64,000 nt of DNA from Candidatus Litorirhabdus singularis (GTDB lineage Bacteria; Pseudomonadota; Gammaproteobacteria; Pseudomonadales; Halieaceae). Below are positions 35,003-46,038 of this stretch, piece after piece. A program made the position numbers and the translations under genes. Positions within the stretch are counted from its first letter, which is position 1, and each line of letters starts with the position of its first letter. The notes below the pieces were generated by a model. The model was not told the origin of the DNA, made no database searches, and worked only from the letters and a program-made list of their open reading frames with translations. The stretch is taken from contig NZ_SHNN01000002.1 of NCBI RefSeq assembly GCF_026262625.1, positions 124,001 to 188,000 on the forward strand, written 5' to 3'.

Positions 35003-35613
35003 TTTTTGTCGTTGAATACTCTTTTTGTGGTCAGGCTGCCGGCGACAATTGAGAACAGACAGTAGCCAAGGAAATAGTAAAACCCTGGTTCCAGCTGTGC
35101 TTCCATTATGAGTAAATCACCCATTTTCCCCGAGGCACTGCCAGCCATATAGGACACCAGTAACGCCATGACAAACACATCTGTCATTGACCATTTACTG
35201 AGTACGCTGTTTAACCACAGCAATTGGGGGCGGTTAATCAGAAGCGCCAGTGCCTGCAGCAGAAGTTTGGTCGTGGGTATGATGACACTGAACAGGACGA
35301 TTAAAGCCGCCACGAATAGATTGTCGGTCTTAGCCAGTTCAGTGGCAGTGCCCCAGATGGAACGCGTGGAGTGGTACGCCTGAACCTGGCCCTCAAGCTG
35401 GTCCAGCCCCATAAACATAGAGAGGCTGTTGAGTATTTGTCGTGTCTGGCTGGTGGGGTCTTCTCCCGCCAGCATATCGATGCCCAGGTCGGCGAGTTCG
35501 GACTTCTCGATACTGCCGCTGAGCGTCAGCACGGGGAGGGTGATTCCGGGCCAGAGTAGGCCCAGGGCAATAACGATACTGCTAATGATCAGCAGCTTGC
35601 GAGCGAGTGGCAT
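34990..35613 (-). CDS. PqiA-domain inner-membrane protein
   Basis: 207 aa with four hydrophobic segments (about 7-25, 98-120, 140-157, 178-196). The stretch SVIIPTTKLLLQALALL followed by SKWSMTDVFVMALLVSYM matches the single PqiA domain. No CxxC motifs are present, unlike full-length PqiA. PqiA-type proteins take part in envelope lipid transport with MCE partners, but no pqiB gene is adjacent. It is followed upstream by the SDR gene on the same strand. Confidence 0.75.
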   Translation of the reverse strand: MPLARKLLIISSIVIALGLLWPGITLPVLTLSGSIEKSELADLGIDMLAGEDPTSQTRQILNSLSMFMGLDQLEGQVQAYHSTRSIWGTATELAKTDNLFVAALIVLFSVIIPTTKLLLQALALLINRPQLLWLNSVLSKWSMTDVFVMALLVSYMAGSASGKMGDLLIMEAQLEPGFYYFLGYCLFSIVAGSLTTKRVFNDKNQAA

Positions 35614-35629
35614 GCGGACTCCGAGAGTG

Positions 35630-36406
35630 CTAGAAGCCTTCTACATCGTGGCATTGTTTCCAGATCAGGCCTGGCGCCAGGCGTCGCATCAGCGGCCCCA
35701 CTTTTGCGCCCTTGCCATGGAAAACCCAGAACTTGTCAGCGGCAAGGTGAGCCTCAATGGCGTTGATCATTTCTTCGGGCTTGATTGGATTGGGCCCAGC
35801 TTCAAGCATCTTCGGCCAATGGGTGCTGCGACCCTGGTCGAGCAGTGGAGTGTCTACCGGGGGCGGACAGACGCAGGCAAACTTAACTCCGCTGTCGATA
35901 TTTTCGTGATAAAGAATTTCGGTGAAAAACGCCACGGCGGCTTTACTGGCAGAGTACGCGCCGGTCACCATGGTGGGAATAATACCCGCCATCGAGGCAA
36001 AGCTGATGAACTCGCCCGCACCACGGCTGACCATGCCCGGCAAAACAGCCTGGGAAAGGTTCAGTAGTCCGCCGTAGTTGATATCCATGATCTTGTGCGC
36101 GGTGGCGTTGTCTTGCTCAATTAGCTTGCCGAAGGGCATAATCGCGGCGCAATTATAGACGCGAAACACCGGTCCAAGGTCGCTCTCAATCGATGTTACG
36201 GCGCCGGACACTGCATTGAAATCGGTGATGTCTGCGCTAAAGGCATGGATATTGTCGTGCATGGCACAGGTGGCCTGCATACCGGCCTCGTTGACATCAA
36301 TCAGGGCGACGACAGCCCCGGCTTCTGCGCACAGGCGTGCCGCCTGTTGACCCATACCGCTACCACCTCCGGTGATAACCACGACTTTCTGTTTAAGATG
36401 TTGCAT
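35630..36406 (-). CDS. Short-chain dehydrogenase/reductase
   Basis: 258 aa classical SDR. TGGGSGMG at 12-19 binds the nicotinamide cofactor, and GAYSASKAAVAF carries the Tyr-x3-Lys catalytic pair. The C-terminus is extended and hydrophobic and includes FHGKGAKVGPLMRRLAPGL. A start at 36463 is open, but GGAG seven bases before ATG 36406 and the normal N-terminus favour the shorter form. It is the last of three same-strand genes (LLM, MetY, SDR). Substrate unknown. Confidence 0.9.
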   Translation of the reverse strand: MQHLKQKVVVITGGGSGMGQQAARLCAEAGAVVALIDVNEAGMQATCAMHDNIHAFSADITDFNAVSGAVTSIESDLGPVFRVYNCAAIMPFGKLIEQDNATAHKIMDINYGGLLNLSQAVLPGMVSRGAGEFISFASMAGIIPTMVTGAYSASKAAVAFFTEILYHENIDSGVKFACVCPPPVDTPLLDQGRSTHWPKMLEAGPNPIKPEEMINAIEAHLAADKFWVFHGKGAKVGPLMRRLAPGLIWKQCHDVEGF

Positions 36407-36553
36407 GTTTTTGCTCCTGCTCGCGGGAGGGTGCACCTTAGCCAACCACCGCCGCCATCGCAATGGCGGCTGCGGTCAGATGTGGCTGGCGATGCAGGTC
36501 AGGGTGGCGCGAGCCACCCGGGTGCGGGTTTGCTCAGCCGCTCATTTGAGGGT

Positions 36554-37828
36554 TCAGGCAGCTGCCACTAGCGCCTGCTCAATGTCGGCGATGATGTCAT
36601 CGATATGCTCGATACCAATCGATAAACGAATCATTTCTTCGCTGACACCGGCCGCTGCCAATTCATCAGGGTTGAGCTGGCGATGCGTGGTTGAGGCGGG
36701 GTGACAGGCCAACGACTTGGCGTCACCAATATTCACCAAACGCAGAATCATTTGCAGAGCGTCAATAAATTTTGCCCCGGAGGCGGCTCCACCCTTGATA
36801 CCAAAACTCAGAATACCGGCGGCCTTGCCACCGCAGATGCGCTGACAGGATTCGTTAAACTGGCTGTCGGGCAGCGCGGCATAGTTGACCCACTCAACCT
36901 GCGGGTGTTGCTGCAAGTAACGAGCCACCGCTTCAGCGTTTTCGCAGTGGCGCTCCATACGCAGGCCCAGAGTTTCAAGCCCCTGTAAGAGCATAAAGGC
37001 GCTGTGAGGTGACAACGCGGAACCGGTATTGCGTAGCGGCACTACCCGGCAGCGACCGATAAAAGCGGCTGCGCCTAAAGCCTCGGCGTAAACCACGCCG
37101 TGGTAGGAGGGGTCTGGTTCGTTGAACATGGGAAAACGTGTGGCATTAGCGGCCCAGTCAAATTTGCCTGAATCGACAATCATGCCGCCGATAGTGGTGC
37201 CATGACCACCGATGTATTTGGTGAGAGAGTGCACCACAATATCGGCGCCGTGCTCGAAGGCTTTGCACAGATAGGGCGTGGCGACGGTATTATCGACGAT
37301 CAGTGGCAGACCGTGCTTGTGCGCCAGCTTTGCCAGCGCCTCAATGTCGACCACATTACCCAGCGGGTTGCCGATGGTTTCGCAGAAAATGCCGCGCGTC
37401 TTGTCATCGATAAACGCTTCCATTGCCTCAAAATCGTCAGCAGAGGCCATGCGCACCTCAATACCCTGTTGAGGAAAGGTGTGGGCAAACAGGTTGTAAG
37501 TACCGCCATAGAGCTGGCTGGTGCTAATGATGTTGTCGCCGGCGCGGGTCAGGCATTGAATAGTATAGGTGATAGCGGCCATGCCTGAGGCGACCGCGAG
37601 TGCACCAACACCACCTTCCATAGCTGCAACACGCTCCTCCAGCACCGCATTGGTGGGATTCCCAATACGCGAATAAATATTGCCTTCCACCGCGAGGTTG
37701 AACAGGTCGGCGCCATGCTGAGTGTCGTCAAAGGTGAATGATGTAGTCTGGTAAATGGGGACGGCCGCAGCCTTGGTGGTGGCTTCAGACTCGTAGCCGT
37801 GGTGCAGCGCAAGTGACTCTAGTTTCAT
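36554..37828 (-). CDS. metY: O-acetylhomoserine sulfhydrylase (PLP-dependent)
   Basis: 424 aa, Cys/Met-metabolism PLP enzyme that makes homocysteine from O-acetylhomoserine and sulfide. It begins with the family pattern ETLALHxGYE (here SLALHHGYESEATTKA) and AVPIYQTTSFTFDDTQHGA. PLP binds Lys204 in SLTKYIGGHGTTIGG. The length and the central GNPTNAVLEERVAAMEGG match MetY rather than the shorter MetB/MetC. It lies 15 bases downstream of an LLM oxidoreductase, so the two are probably cotranscribed. No SAM riboswitch was seen. Confidence 0.94.
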   Translation of the reverse strand: MKLESLALHHGYESEATTKAAAVPIYQTTSFTFDDTQHGADLFNLAVEGNIYSRIGNPTNAVLEERVAAMEGGVGALAVASGMAAITYTIQCLTRAGDNIISTSQLYGGTYNLFAHTFPQQGIEVRMASADDFEAMEAFIDDKTRGIFCETIGNPLGNVVDIEALAKLAHKHGLPLIVDNTVATPYLCKAFEHGADIVVHSLTKYIGGHGTTIGGMIVDSGKFDWAANATRFPMFNEPDPSYHGVVYAEALGAAAFIGRCRVVPLRNTGSALSPHSAFMLLQGLETLGLRMERHCENAEAVARYLQQHPQVEWVNYAALPDSQFNESCQRICGGKAAGILSFGIKGGAASGAKFIDALQMILRLVNIGDAKSLACHPASTTHRQLNPDELAAAGVSEEMIRLSIGIEHIDDIIADIEQALVAAA

Positions 37829-37843
37829 GGTGATACTCCTGGC

Positions 37844-38707
37844 TTATTCGTTTAGTTCGGGAATGATTTTTGCAAAGCGGTCTATCATGGGCATGACCTG
37901 TTCGGGTTTGTCCCACATATCCATGGCAACTCCTACAGTGGCGCGTTGAACGCCCAGGTCGCGGTAGGTCTTGAGTTTGTCCAGATCGGCGGTGTCCATG
38001 ATCTGTATGTTGATTTCAACATCCTCCGGCTGGCGCCCCGCGGCTTTCACCAACTCGGCAAATTCCTTTAGCGCGGTAGGGACATCGCCCATAGCCACAT
38101 CAACCGGATACCAGCCATCGGCCCAGCTGGCAGCATGCTGCTTGCCCAATGGACCCATTGCGCCCATAAAAATAGGCGGCCCACCGGGCTGCAGTGGTTT
38201 GGGGTCGACCCACACCGGATCAAAATCAATATACTTGCCGTGATACTCGGCGCTTTCTTCACTCCACAGAACACGCGTCGCCTCGACGGTTTCGCGCAGC
38301 ACCGCATAGCGTTTATTGAATGGGTGAGGGTTCACGTTGACGAATTCTTCTTCGTTCCAGCCCACGCCGGTGCCGATCAGCACACGGCCATTGGAGAGCC
38401 GGTCCAGAGTTGCGATGGTCTTGGCCTGCGAAAATACATCGCGCTCCATTAACAGCGCGATGCCGGTGCCGAGACGCAGCGTTGTGGTGGCAGCGGCCGC
38501 TGCCATTAATGAGACGTAGGGGTCCATCATGGTTCTGTAGGGTGCCGGCATTTCACCTCCCGCGGGGTAGGGCGTCGTGCGAGCGCAGGGGATATGGCTG
38601 TGTTCACCGTACCAAAGCGACTCAAAACCGCGCTGCTCCAGAGCGGTAGCCAGCTCGTTTGGCGGCGGGTCATTAAGCGTGTTCATCGAACTAAAAGCGA
38701 GATGCAT
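37844..38707 (-). CDS. LLM-class flavin/F420-type oxidoreductase
   Basis: 287 aa, luciferase-like TIM barrel: MHLAFSSM, RGFESLWYGEHSHIP, RLGTGIALLMERDVF and GRVLIGTGVGWNEEEF match the TIGR03619-type group. The frame is open to 38824 and ATG 38719 is possible, but GGAG six bases before ATG 38707 sets the start. Adjacent metY makes an organosulfur role thinkable (several LLM enzymes desulfonate), but nothing in the sequence proves it. It is divergent from the dienelactone hydrolase, with about 80 bases between starts. Confidence 0.88.
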   Translation of the reverse strand: MHLAFSSMNTLNDPPPNELATALEQRGFESLWYGEHSHIPCARTTPYPAGGEMPAPYRTMMDPYVSLMAAAAATTTLRLGTGIALLMERDVFSQAKTIATLDRLSNGRVLIGTGVGWNEEEFVNVNPHPFNKRYAVLRETVEATRVLWSEESAEYHGKYIDFDPVWVDPKPLQPGGPPIFMGAMGPLGKQHAASWADGWYPVDVAMGDVPTALKEFAELVKAAGRQPEDVEINIQIMDTADLDKLKTYRDLGVQRATVGVAMDMWDKPEQVMPMIDRFAKIIPELNE

Positions 38708-38788
38708 TTTTTGCTCCATATTCTTGCAACTGCCCAGCAAGATACGGAAGATAACAGATTGCGTAAACCCCGTGTAAAGAGGATTCAC

Positions 38789-39511
38789 ATGACTATTCAA
38801 ACCCGCTTGGTGGAATATCAGCACAATGACACCGTACTGGAAGGCTGGCTAGCCTGGGACGATAGTAATACGGGCGCGCGCCCCGGTGTGCTGGTGGCAC
38901 ACGCTTTTCGGGGCAGGGAACGCTTCGAGTGTGAGCGCGCCGAAGACTTGGCGCGGTTAGGCTATGTTGGGTTTGCGCTGGACTTATACGGCAAGGGCGT
39001 CAGCGCCGCTGATAATGATGCCGCTTTTGCCTTGATGGCGCAGTTTACCGACGATCGTCCTATGCTGCAGGAGCGATTGAACACGGCTATTGCCGCCTTG
39101 CAGTCTCAGGCGGAAGTTGATGACAGCCAATTGGCGGCTATCGGTTACTGTTTTGGCGGTATGTGTGTACTGGATATGGTGCGCACTGGAGCACCTGTTG
39201 CGGGTGTAGCAAGCTTTCACGGCGCGCTTGCAGCACCTGGGAATACCGTCGGTAACAGACTATCAGCGCGTGTGTTGGTAGAGCATGGCTGGGATGACCC
39301 GATGGTGCCGCCCGAGCAGGTGCTGGCATTTACTGAGGAGATGAAAGTCGGGCAGGCGGACTGGCAGTTGCATGCTCACGGTAATACGGTGCACTCGTTT
39401 ACCAACCCGCAGGCCAACGACGCGGATTTTGGGACAGTGTACAACGAGTCTGCTAACCGCCGCTCCTGGCAGTCGCTGCAGAATTTCCTCAACGAACTGT
39501 TTGCTACCTGA
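38789..39511 (+). CDS. Dienelactone hydrolase family protein
   Basis: 240-aa alpha/beta hydrolase. The nucleophile is Cys121 in AIGYCFGGMCVLDM, the acid is D169 or D170 in EHGWDDPMVP, and the base is H202 in HGNTVHSFTNP. The Cys nucleophile is the DLH hallmark. The frame is open to 38594, but that would overlap the divergent gene; ATG 38789 with AGAGGA upstream is chosen. A role in ring-cleavage pathways is possible, although many family members act on other esters and no aromatic pathway genes are adjacent. Confidence 0.9.
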   Translation: MTIQTRLVEYQHNDTVLEGWLAWDDSNTGARPGVLVAHAFRGRERFECERAEDLARLGYVGFALDLYGKGVSAADNDAAFALMAQFTDDRPMLQERLNTAIAALQSQAEVDDSQLAAIGYCFGGMCVLDMVRTGAPVAGVASFHGALAAPGNTVGNRLSARVLVEHGWDDPMVPPEQVLAFTEEMKVGQADWQLHAHGNTVHSFTNPQANDADFGTVYNESANRRSWQSLQNFLNELFAT

Positions 39512-39531
39512 TTACCGTCACAACGCTGCGT

Positions 39532-40407
39532 CTAGAGCTGTATCGGGAAATCTCCAGCACCACTGACGCCGGGGTGGCCGTTGTCTAGTATAGCGCGCAT
39601 GCGCTTCTCGATTTGTTCGCGGCTGCCCTGCGGGTGTGACAGCAGGTAAAAATCCTTCGCCTGTATGCCCTCGAAAACCAGTTCAGCAATGCGCTCGGGG
39701 GGGATTCCAGCGTCATCGAAAAAGGCTTTGCCCAGGGCCTCCACTGCTTCGCGTTCGGCTAATGTGGCAGCGTCGGGCGGGTTGGCTGGATCTTCAGGCC
39801 GGTGGCGTTCTGAAGAGTAAATAGAGGTATTCACAAAACTCGGACAGAGTACCGAGACGCCGACGTTACCGGTGGCAGCTTTTAGTTCGCCGTGCAACAT
39901 TTCCGAGAGGCTGACCACCGCATGCTTGCTAACGGTATAGGGGCCGGTACCCGGGGCTGACATTAGGCCAGCGATAGACGCAGTGTTGACAATATGAGCT
40001 TCGTCCTGCTCTAGTAATAGCGGTGTGAAACTGCGGATGCCGTGGACCACCCCCCACAGATTGACGTTGATCACCCAGTGCCAATAATCGAGGTCCATTT
40101 CCCACAGGCAACCACCGCCGCCTACACCGGCGTTGTTGCAGAGCAGGTGCACAGCACCGTACTCAGCCATAGCGGCATCGGCCAGGGCCTGTACTTGCTC
40201 GGGTTCGCTGACATCGGTTGGCATTGCCAGTACTTGTGAGCCGTCGGTGCGCAGTGCATCGGCGGCGCGGTCGAGGGCGGCTTTATCTACATCAGCCAGT
40301 ACCAGCTTCATGCCGCGCGCGGCGGCTGCATTAGCCAGAGCCAATCCGATGCCAGAGGCGGCTCCGGTAATAACCGCAACACGTTGGTCAAACTGTTTCA
40401 TGGTCAC
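39532..40407 (-). CDS. Short-chain dehydrogenase/reductase
   Basis: 291 aa classical SDR. TGAASGIG (about 14-21) binds NAD(P), LLCNNAGVGGGG is the structural NAG motif, and GPYTVSKHAVV carries Tyr-x3-Lys. ATG 40407 and ATG 40401 are both possible. Its start overlaps the end of lutC by 20 bases, so it is translationally linked to the lut genes; an oxidoreductase making or using a lactate-type substrate would fit, but that is inference. Confidence 0.9.
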   Translation of the reverse strand: MTMKQFDQRVAVITGAASGIGLALANAAAARGMKLVLADVDKAALDRAADALRTDGSQVLAMPTDVSEPEQVQALADAAMAEYGAVHLLCNNAGVGGGGCLWEMDLDYWHWVINVNLWGVVHGIRSFTPLLLEQDEAHIVNTASIAGLMSAPGTGPYTVSKHAVVSLSEMLHGELKAATGNVGVSVLCPSFVNTSIYSSERHRPEDPANPPDAATLAEREAVEALGKAFFDDAGIPPERIAELVFEGIQAKDFYLLSHPQGSREQIEKRMRAILDNGHPGVSGAGDFPIQL

Positions 40408-41098
40408 TGTCCTTTTTGGGTTCGTCTTCTGGGGGCAGGTCTTCCGGCGCTCCTATAATAATGACATGCAGGCGCTGCGGTCCGTGTGCACCAAACACCA
40501 TTTGAAAACCGATATCGGCGGTGGCCGAAGGGCCTGAGATAAAGTGTATACCGCGCGGTGCGCCTAGTTTGGACTGGTGCTGGCGCAACTCGCGCCAAGC
40601 GTGCTCGTAGTCGGCGACGATATCACTGGCGTCGCACAGCACAATATGGTCCTGTGGCAACCAATTATTAGAGCCTGGATTGTGACGACTGCTGAATACT
40701 GCCAGTGATCCGCTTTCGACCACGCCTAGCAATGCATAAGTGATGGCCAGTCTATCCTGGGGTGCAGCAGCCCCGAAACGCACCAGCACTCCGCCATCGC
40801 GCCACGGCATGGCGGCCAGACGAGCATCATTGCCAGCAACTACACGATAGTTACGGTAACTCTGGTAGACATAGCGCGCTATAGATTGCACGGCGCTGGC
40901 ACGATTGCTGGCGTGCTCTACGCTGATGTGATTCTCCTGCAGCTGCCGTTCCAGCGCTTGTATCGGGCAGCCTTCAGTTTCCGGTGCCGGCGGCGCCATA
41001 CCCAATTCGGCCAACGCTTCATTGATTTCGTGTTGCGGCGGGGTAGCGCCACGCCGGCGTCGAATGCGGTTGAGAATATCGCTGCGCGCCTCAGTCAT
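40388..41098 (-). CDS. lutC: Lactate utilization protein C (LUD domain)
   Basis: 236-aa LUD-domain protein, third component of the LutABC L-lactate oxidation complex. The N-terminus TEARSDILNRIRRR, central VESGSLAVFSSRHNPGSNNW and C-terminal GPSATADIGFQMVFGAHGPQ are characteristic. ATG 41098 overlaps the lutB stop by eight bases. The longer frame to 41197 lies wholly inside lutB and is rejected. Confidence 0.9.
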   Translation of the reverse strand: MTEARSDILNRIRRRRGATPPQHEINEALAELGMAPPAPETEGCPIQALERQLQENHISVEHASNRASAVQSIARYVYQSYRNYRVVAGNDARLAAMPWRDGGVLVRFGAAAPQDRLAITYALLGVVESGSLAVFSSRHNPGSNNWLPQDHIVLCDASDIVADYEHAWRELRQHQSKLGAPRGIHFISGPSATADIGFQMVFGAHGPQRLHVIIIGAPEDLPPEDEPKKDSDHETV

Positions 41099-42521
41099 CG
41101 TCTGTCGCCTTATTTTTGCTAGCGCTGCGATACTGCTGCATAAATGTTTTGCCTTGTGGGCGCGGCAGGTCACGCACTTCAGTCCAGCCGTTATCAAAGA
41201 CTATCGACTGCAGCTGACCACGACCGCGGGCCAACAGGCGTAGCAGGCCAATACCGATTGCAGTGACCTGTCGGTACAATCCTGGCGAGCGTGCCAACAG
41301 ACTGTGTAGTTTGAGTCCGCTGCGCCAACTCAGTGGCGATAACCCCCGTTGATGCTCTTCAGCCCGCAAGTCCCGCAACAGATCGGGCAGGGGAATTGCC
41401 GCTGGACATACTTCAGCGCAGCGACCGCAGGCGGTACAAGCATTGGGTAAGCTATTGGCTTGTTCCAATCCGGTCAGTAGCGGGGTTAACACCGAGCCCA
41501 TAGGGCCGGGGTAGACCCAGCCATAGGCATGGCCGCCAGCCGCCATATAGATGGGGCAGTGATTGAGACAGGCCCCACAGCGCATACAGCCCAGCATTTC
41601 TTCGTAGTTGGTGTCGAGCATGTCAGTGCGCTGGTTGTCTAGCAAAATGACATGGTATTCATCCGGGCCGTCGAGGTCGTCGTCGTGTCTGGGCCCGGTA
41701 TAGAAGCTTGCGTACGCGGAGGTCACGGTACCCACTGCGGAGCGTGACAGCAGACGCAGCATGGCGGTGGCATCCTCTGGTCGCGGCAGCAGTTTATCGA
41801 TCGTTGCGCAGACAATTTGTACTTTTGGCAAGGTTGAAGCGAGGTCGCCGTTGCCCTCGTTGGTGACCAGCATGCTGCGCCCGTCTTCTGCAATCAGTGC
41901 GTTGGCTCCGGTAATACCAACGTCGGCATTCAGGAACCGCTGACGCAAAACTTCGCGCGCTTCCTGCACCAGAGCCTCAACATCTTCAAGCTCGCGCTCT
42001 CCCAGCGAATGCTCCTGCAGGAATAGTTCGCGAATCTCAGCCTGTGATTTGTGTAGCGCCGGGCCGACGATGTGGCTGGGGTACTCGCCGGCCAGTTGAA
42101 TAATGTATTCGCCAAGATCAGTTTCGGTAACTTCCAGTCCGGCGGCCTGCAGCTGCGCCGTGAGGTCGGTTTCCTCAGTGACCATAGATTTGCCCTTGAC
42201 GACATGACGGGCGTCTCGCTGTCGGCAAATATCCAGCACGATACTGTTGAGTTCCTCGGCACCGCGGGCCCAGTGTACGTGACCTCCGCGTTGGTGCACT
42301 TGTTCCTCATAGCGCACCAGATAGTGCTCCAGGTGAGTCAGGGTGTGTTGCTTGACTGCTTTGAGGTGTTGACGCAATTCTTCAAAATTGCCTAGCTGCT
42401 CCATGGCTGCGCTGCGCAGAGCCGGTAAACCAGTGCCCAGGGCTTGCATAGTCTCGCGCAGTTGAGGCTGTGCCATGGCGGCATCGGCGCTGGCAAGAAA
42501 ACTCTGACTGGTTTGTTTCAT
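41091..42521 (-). CDS. lutB: Lactate utilization protein B (iron-sulfur)
   Basis: 476 aa with an N-terminal LUD domain (KGKSMVTEETDLTAQLQAAG, ITGANALIAEDGRS) and two 4Fe-4S motifs of ferredoxin type (CMRCGACLNHCPIY, CTACGRCAEVCPA). A basic C-terminal region ends in the DUF3390-type tail (LPRPQGKTF). It transfers electrons within LutABC. It overlaps lutA by four bases (ATGA). Confidence 0.94.
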   Translation of the reverse strand: MKQTSQSFLASADAAMAQPQLRETMQALGTGLPALRSAAMEQLGNFEELRQHLKAVKQHTLTHLEHYLVRYEEQVHQRGGHVHWARGAEELNSIVLDICRQRDARHVVKGKSMVTEETDLTAQLQAAGLEVTETDLGEYIIQLAGEYPSHIVGPALHKSQAEIRELFLQEHSLGERELEDVEALVQEAREVLRQRFLNADVGITGANALIAEDGRSMLVTNEGNGDLASTLPKVQIVCATIDKLLPRPEDATAMLRLLSRSAVGTVTSAYASFYTGPRHDDDLDGPDEYHVILLDNQRTDMLDTNYEEMLGCMRCGACLNHCPIYMAAGGHAYGWVYPGPMGSVLTPLLTGLEQANSLPNACTACGRCAEVCPAAIPLPDLLRDLRAEEHQRGLSPLSWRSGLKLHSLLARSPGLYRQVTAIGIGLLRLLARGRGQLQSIVFDNGWTEVRDLPRPQGKTFMQQYRSASKNKATDDD

Positions 42522-43297
42522 GACGACGGTTCGCCGATCGCAGGGTCACCGAGCTGATCAGCGAGTACTTCAGTCACATGGCGTACCTCTAATGACTGGC
42601 CCCTACGTGAGGCGCGCCCGCTGATATTGAGCAGGCAGCCAAGGTCGCCTCCGACCAGTAAGTCAGCCCCTGAATTGAGCGCGTCGTCGAGTTTGTCGTT
42701 TACCATCTGCTCTGAAATGTGTGGCATTTTGGCGCAGAAAGTACCACCAAAGCCACAACACACTTCTGGCTGTTCCAGCTCCACCAGAGTGGCGCCGCAG
42801 GTGTCGCGTAGCAGTTGTCGCGGCTGCTGTTTGATGCCCAGCTCGCGCAGGCCAGCGCAACTGTCGTGATAGGTGAGCGTTTTGTCCTGCAGCGCATTGT
42901 GGGCTGCGTCTGGTTGGTAGTGGAGAACATCGACCAGAAAGCTGGTGATTTCCCAGCTGCGTTGCGCCAGTTCCTCCGCTCGAGCTTGCCACTCAGGTGC
43001 ATCTTCGAACAACCTTGGATAGTGATGGCGGATCATGCCCACGCAGGAGCCTGAAGGCGCGACCAGGTAGTCATAATCGGCGAAGGCAGTTATCACCTGT
43101 CGGGCCAGGGGAAGGGTGTCGGCATAGGCACCGCTGTTATAGCCGGGCTGGCCGCAGCAGGTTTGCTGGCGTGGCACTTCCACCTCACAGCCTGCGTCTT
43201 CCAGCAATTTGATGCTGGCAAAAGCCACTGAAGGACGGAATAAGTCTGCCAGGCAGGTGACAAAAAGGCCAACCTTGGCTGTGGGTGATTCACTCAT
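42518..43297 (-). CDS. lutA: Lactate utilization protein A (CCG-domain)
   Basis: 259 aa with two cysteine-rich CCG domains. The first is CCGQPGYNSGAY and the second CCGFGGTFCAKMPH, preceded by YHDSCAGLRELG. This is the heterodisulfide-reductase/GlpC-like subunit of LutABC. VGLFVTCLADLFRP is the usual N-terminus, so ATG 43297 is right and the frame to 43402 is not. The gene lies 65 bases after the end of the Pro-Glu-repeat protein on the same strand, so it either has its own promoter in this gap or depends on read-through. Confidence 0.93.
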   Translation of the reverse strand: MSESPTAKVGLFVTCLADLFRPSVAFASIKLLEDAGCEVEVPRQQTCCGQPGYNSGAYADTLPLARQVITAFADYDYLVAPSGSCVGMIRHHYPRLFEDAPEWQARAEELAQRSWEITSFLVDVLHYQPDAAHNALQDKTLTYHDSCAGLRELGIKQQPRQLLRDTCGATLVELEQPEVCCGFGGTFCAKMPHISEQMVNDKLDDALNSGADLLVGGDLGCLLNISGRASRRGQSLEVRHVTEVLADQLGDPAIGEPSS

Positions 43298-43362
43298 GGT
43301 GGCAGCATACCCTAAAGCGCCATTGTGACCTATAACTGCGGTGGGCAATGCGAGAAAACTGT

Positions 43363-45762
<2,400 letters not shown>

Positions 45763-46038
45763 CGTGCCGCCTCCCGCGGTATACCTGTTCTAGTACTCCT
45801 ACCAACATACCGCTGCGGTGCTGCTGATAGCCAGCACCGGTGCTGTGACATAATTGCCCTGGAGCAGTGTGCTGCTATTGTGGTGCTTATGTGTTGCCGG
45901 TTTGGCGTTGCATCAGCATACCGTTAATTCGATGACGCGGCAGCACCTAACCTCAGTGTCTTGAGCGCTTGTGCCTCAGCCAGTGAGGTACTTACGCGCA
46001 GGTCCTTGATCGATCCTGCACGTAGTGGATGGCAATCT
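45763..46038. other. 276-bp spacer with a 14-bp palindrome
   Basis: Between two genes on the minus strand. It holds the stop TAG that closes the upstream frame (45790-45792), the ribosome site for the CTG start, and a perfect palindrome CAGCACCGGTGCTG at 45832-45845 about 70 bases before that start. A related half-site (GGTGCTG) occurs at 45817-45823. This could be an operator. No gene was seen. Confidence 0.4.
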
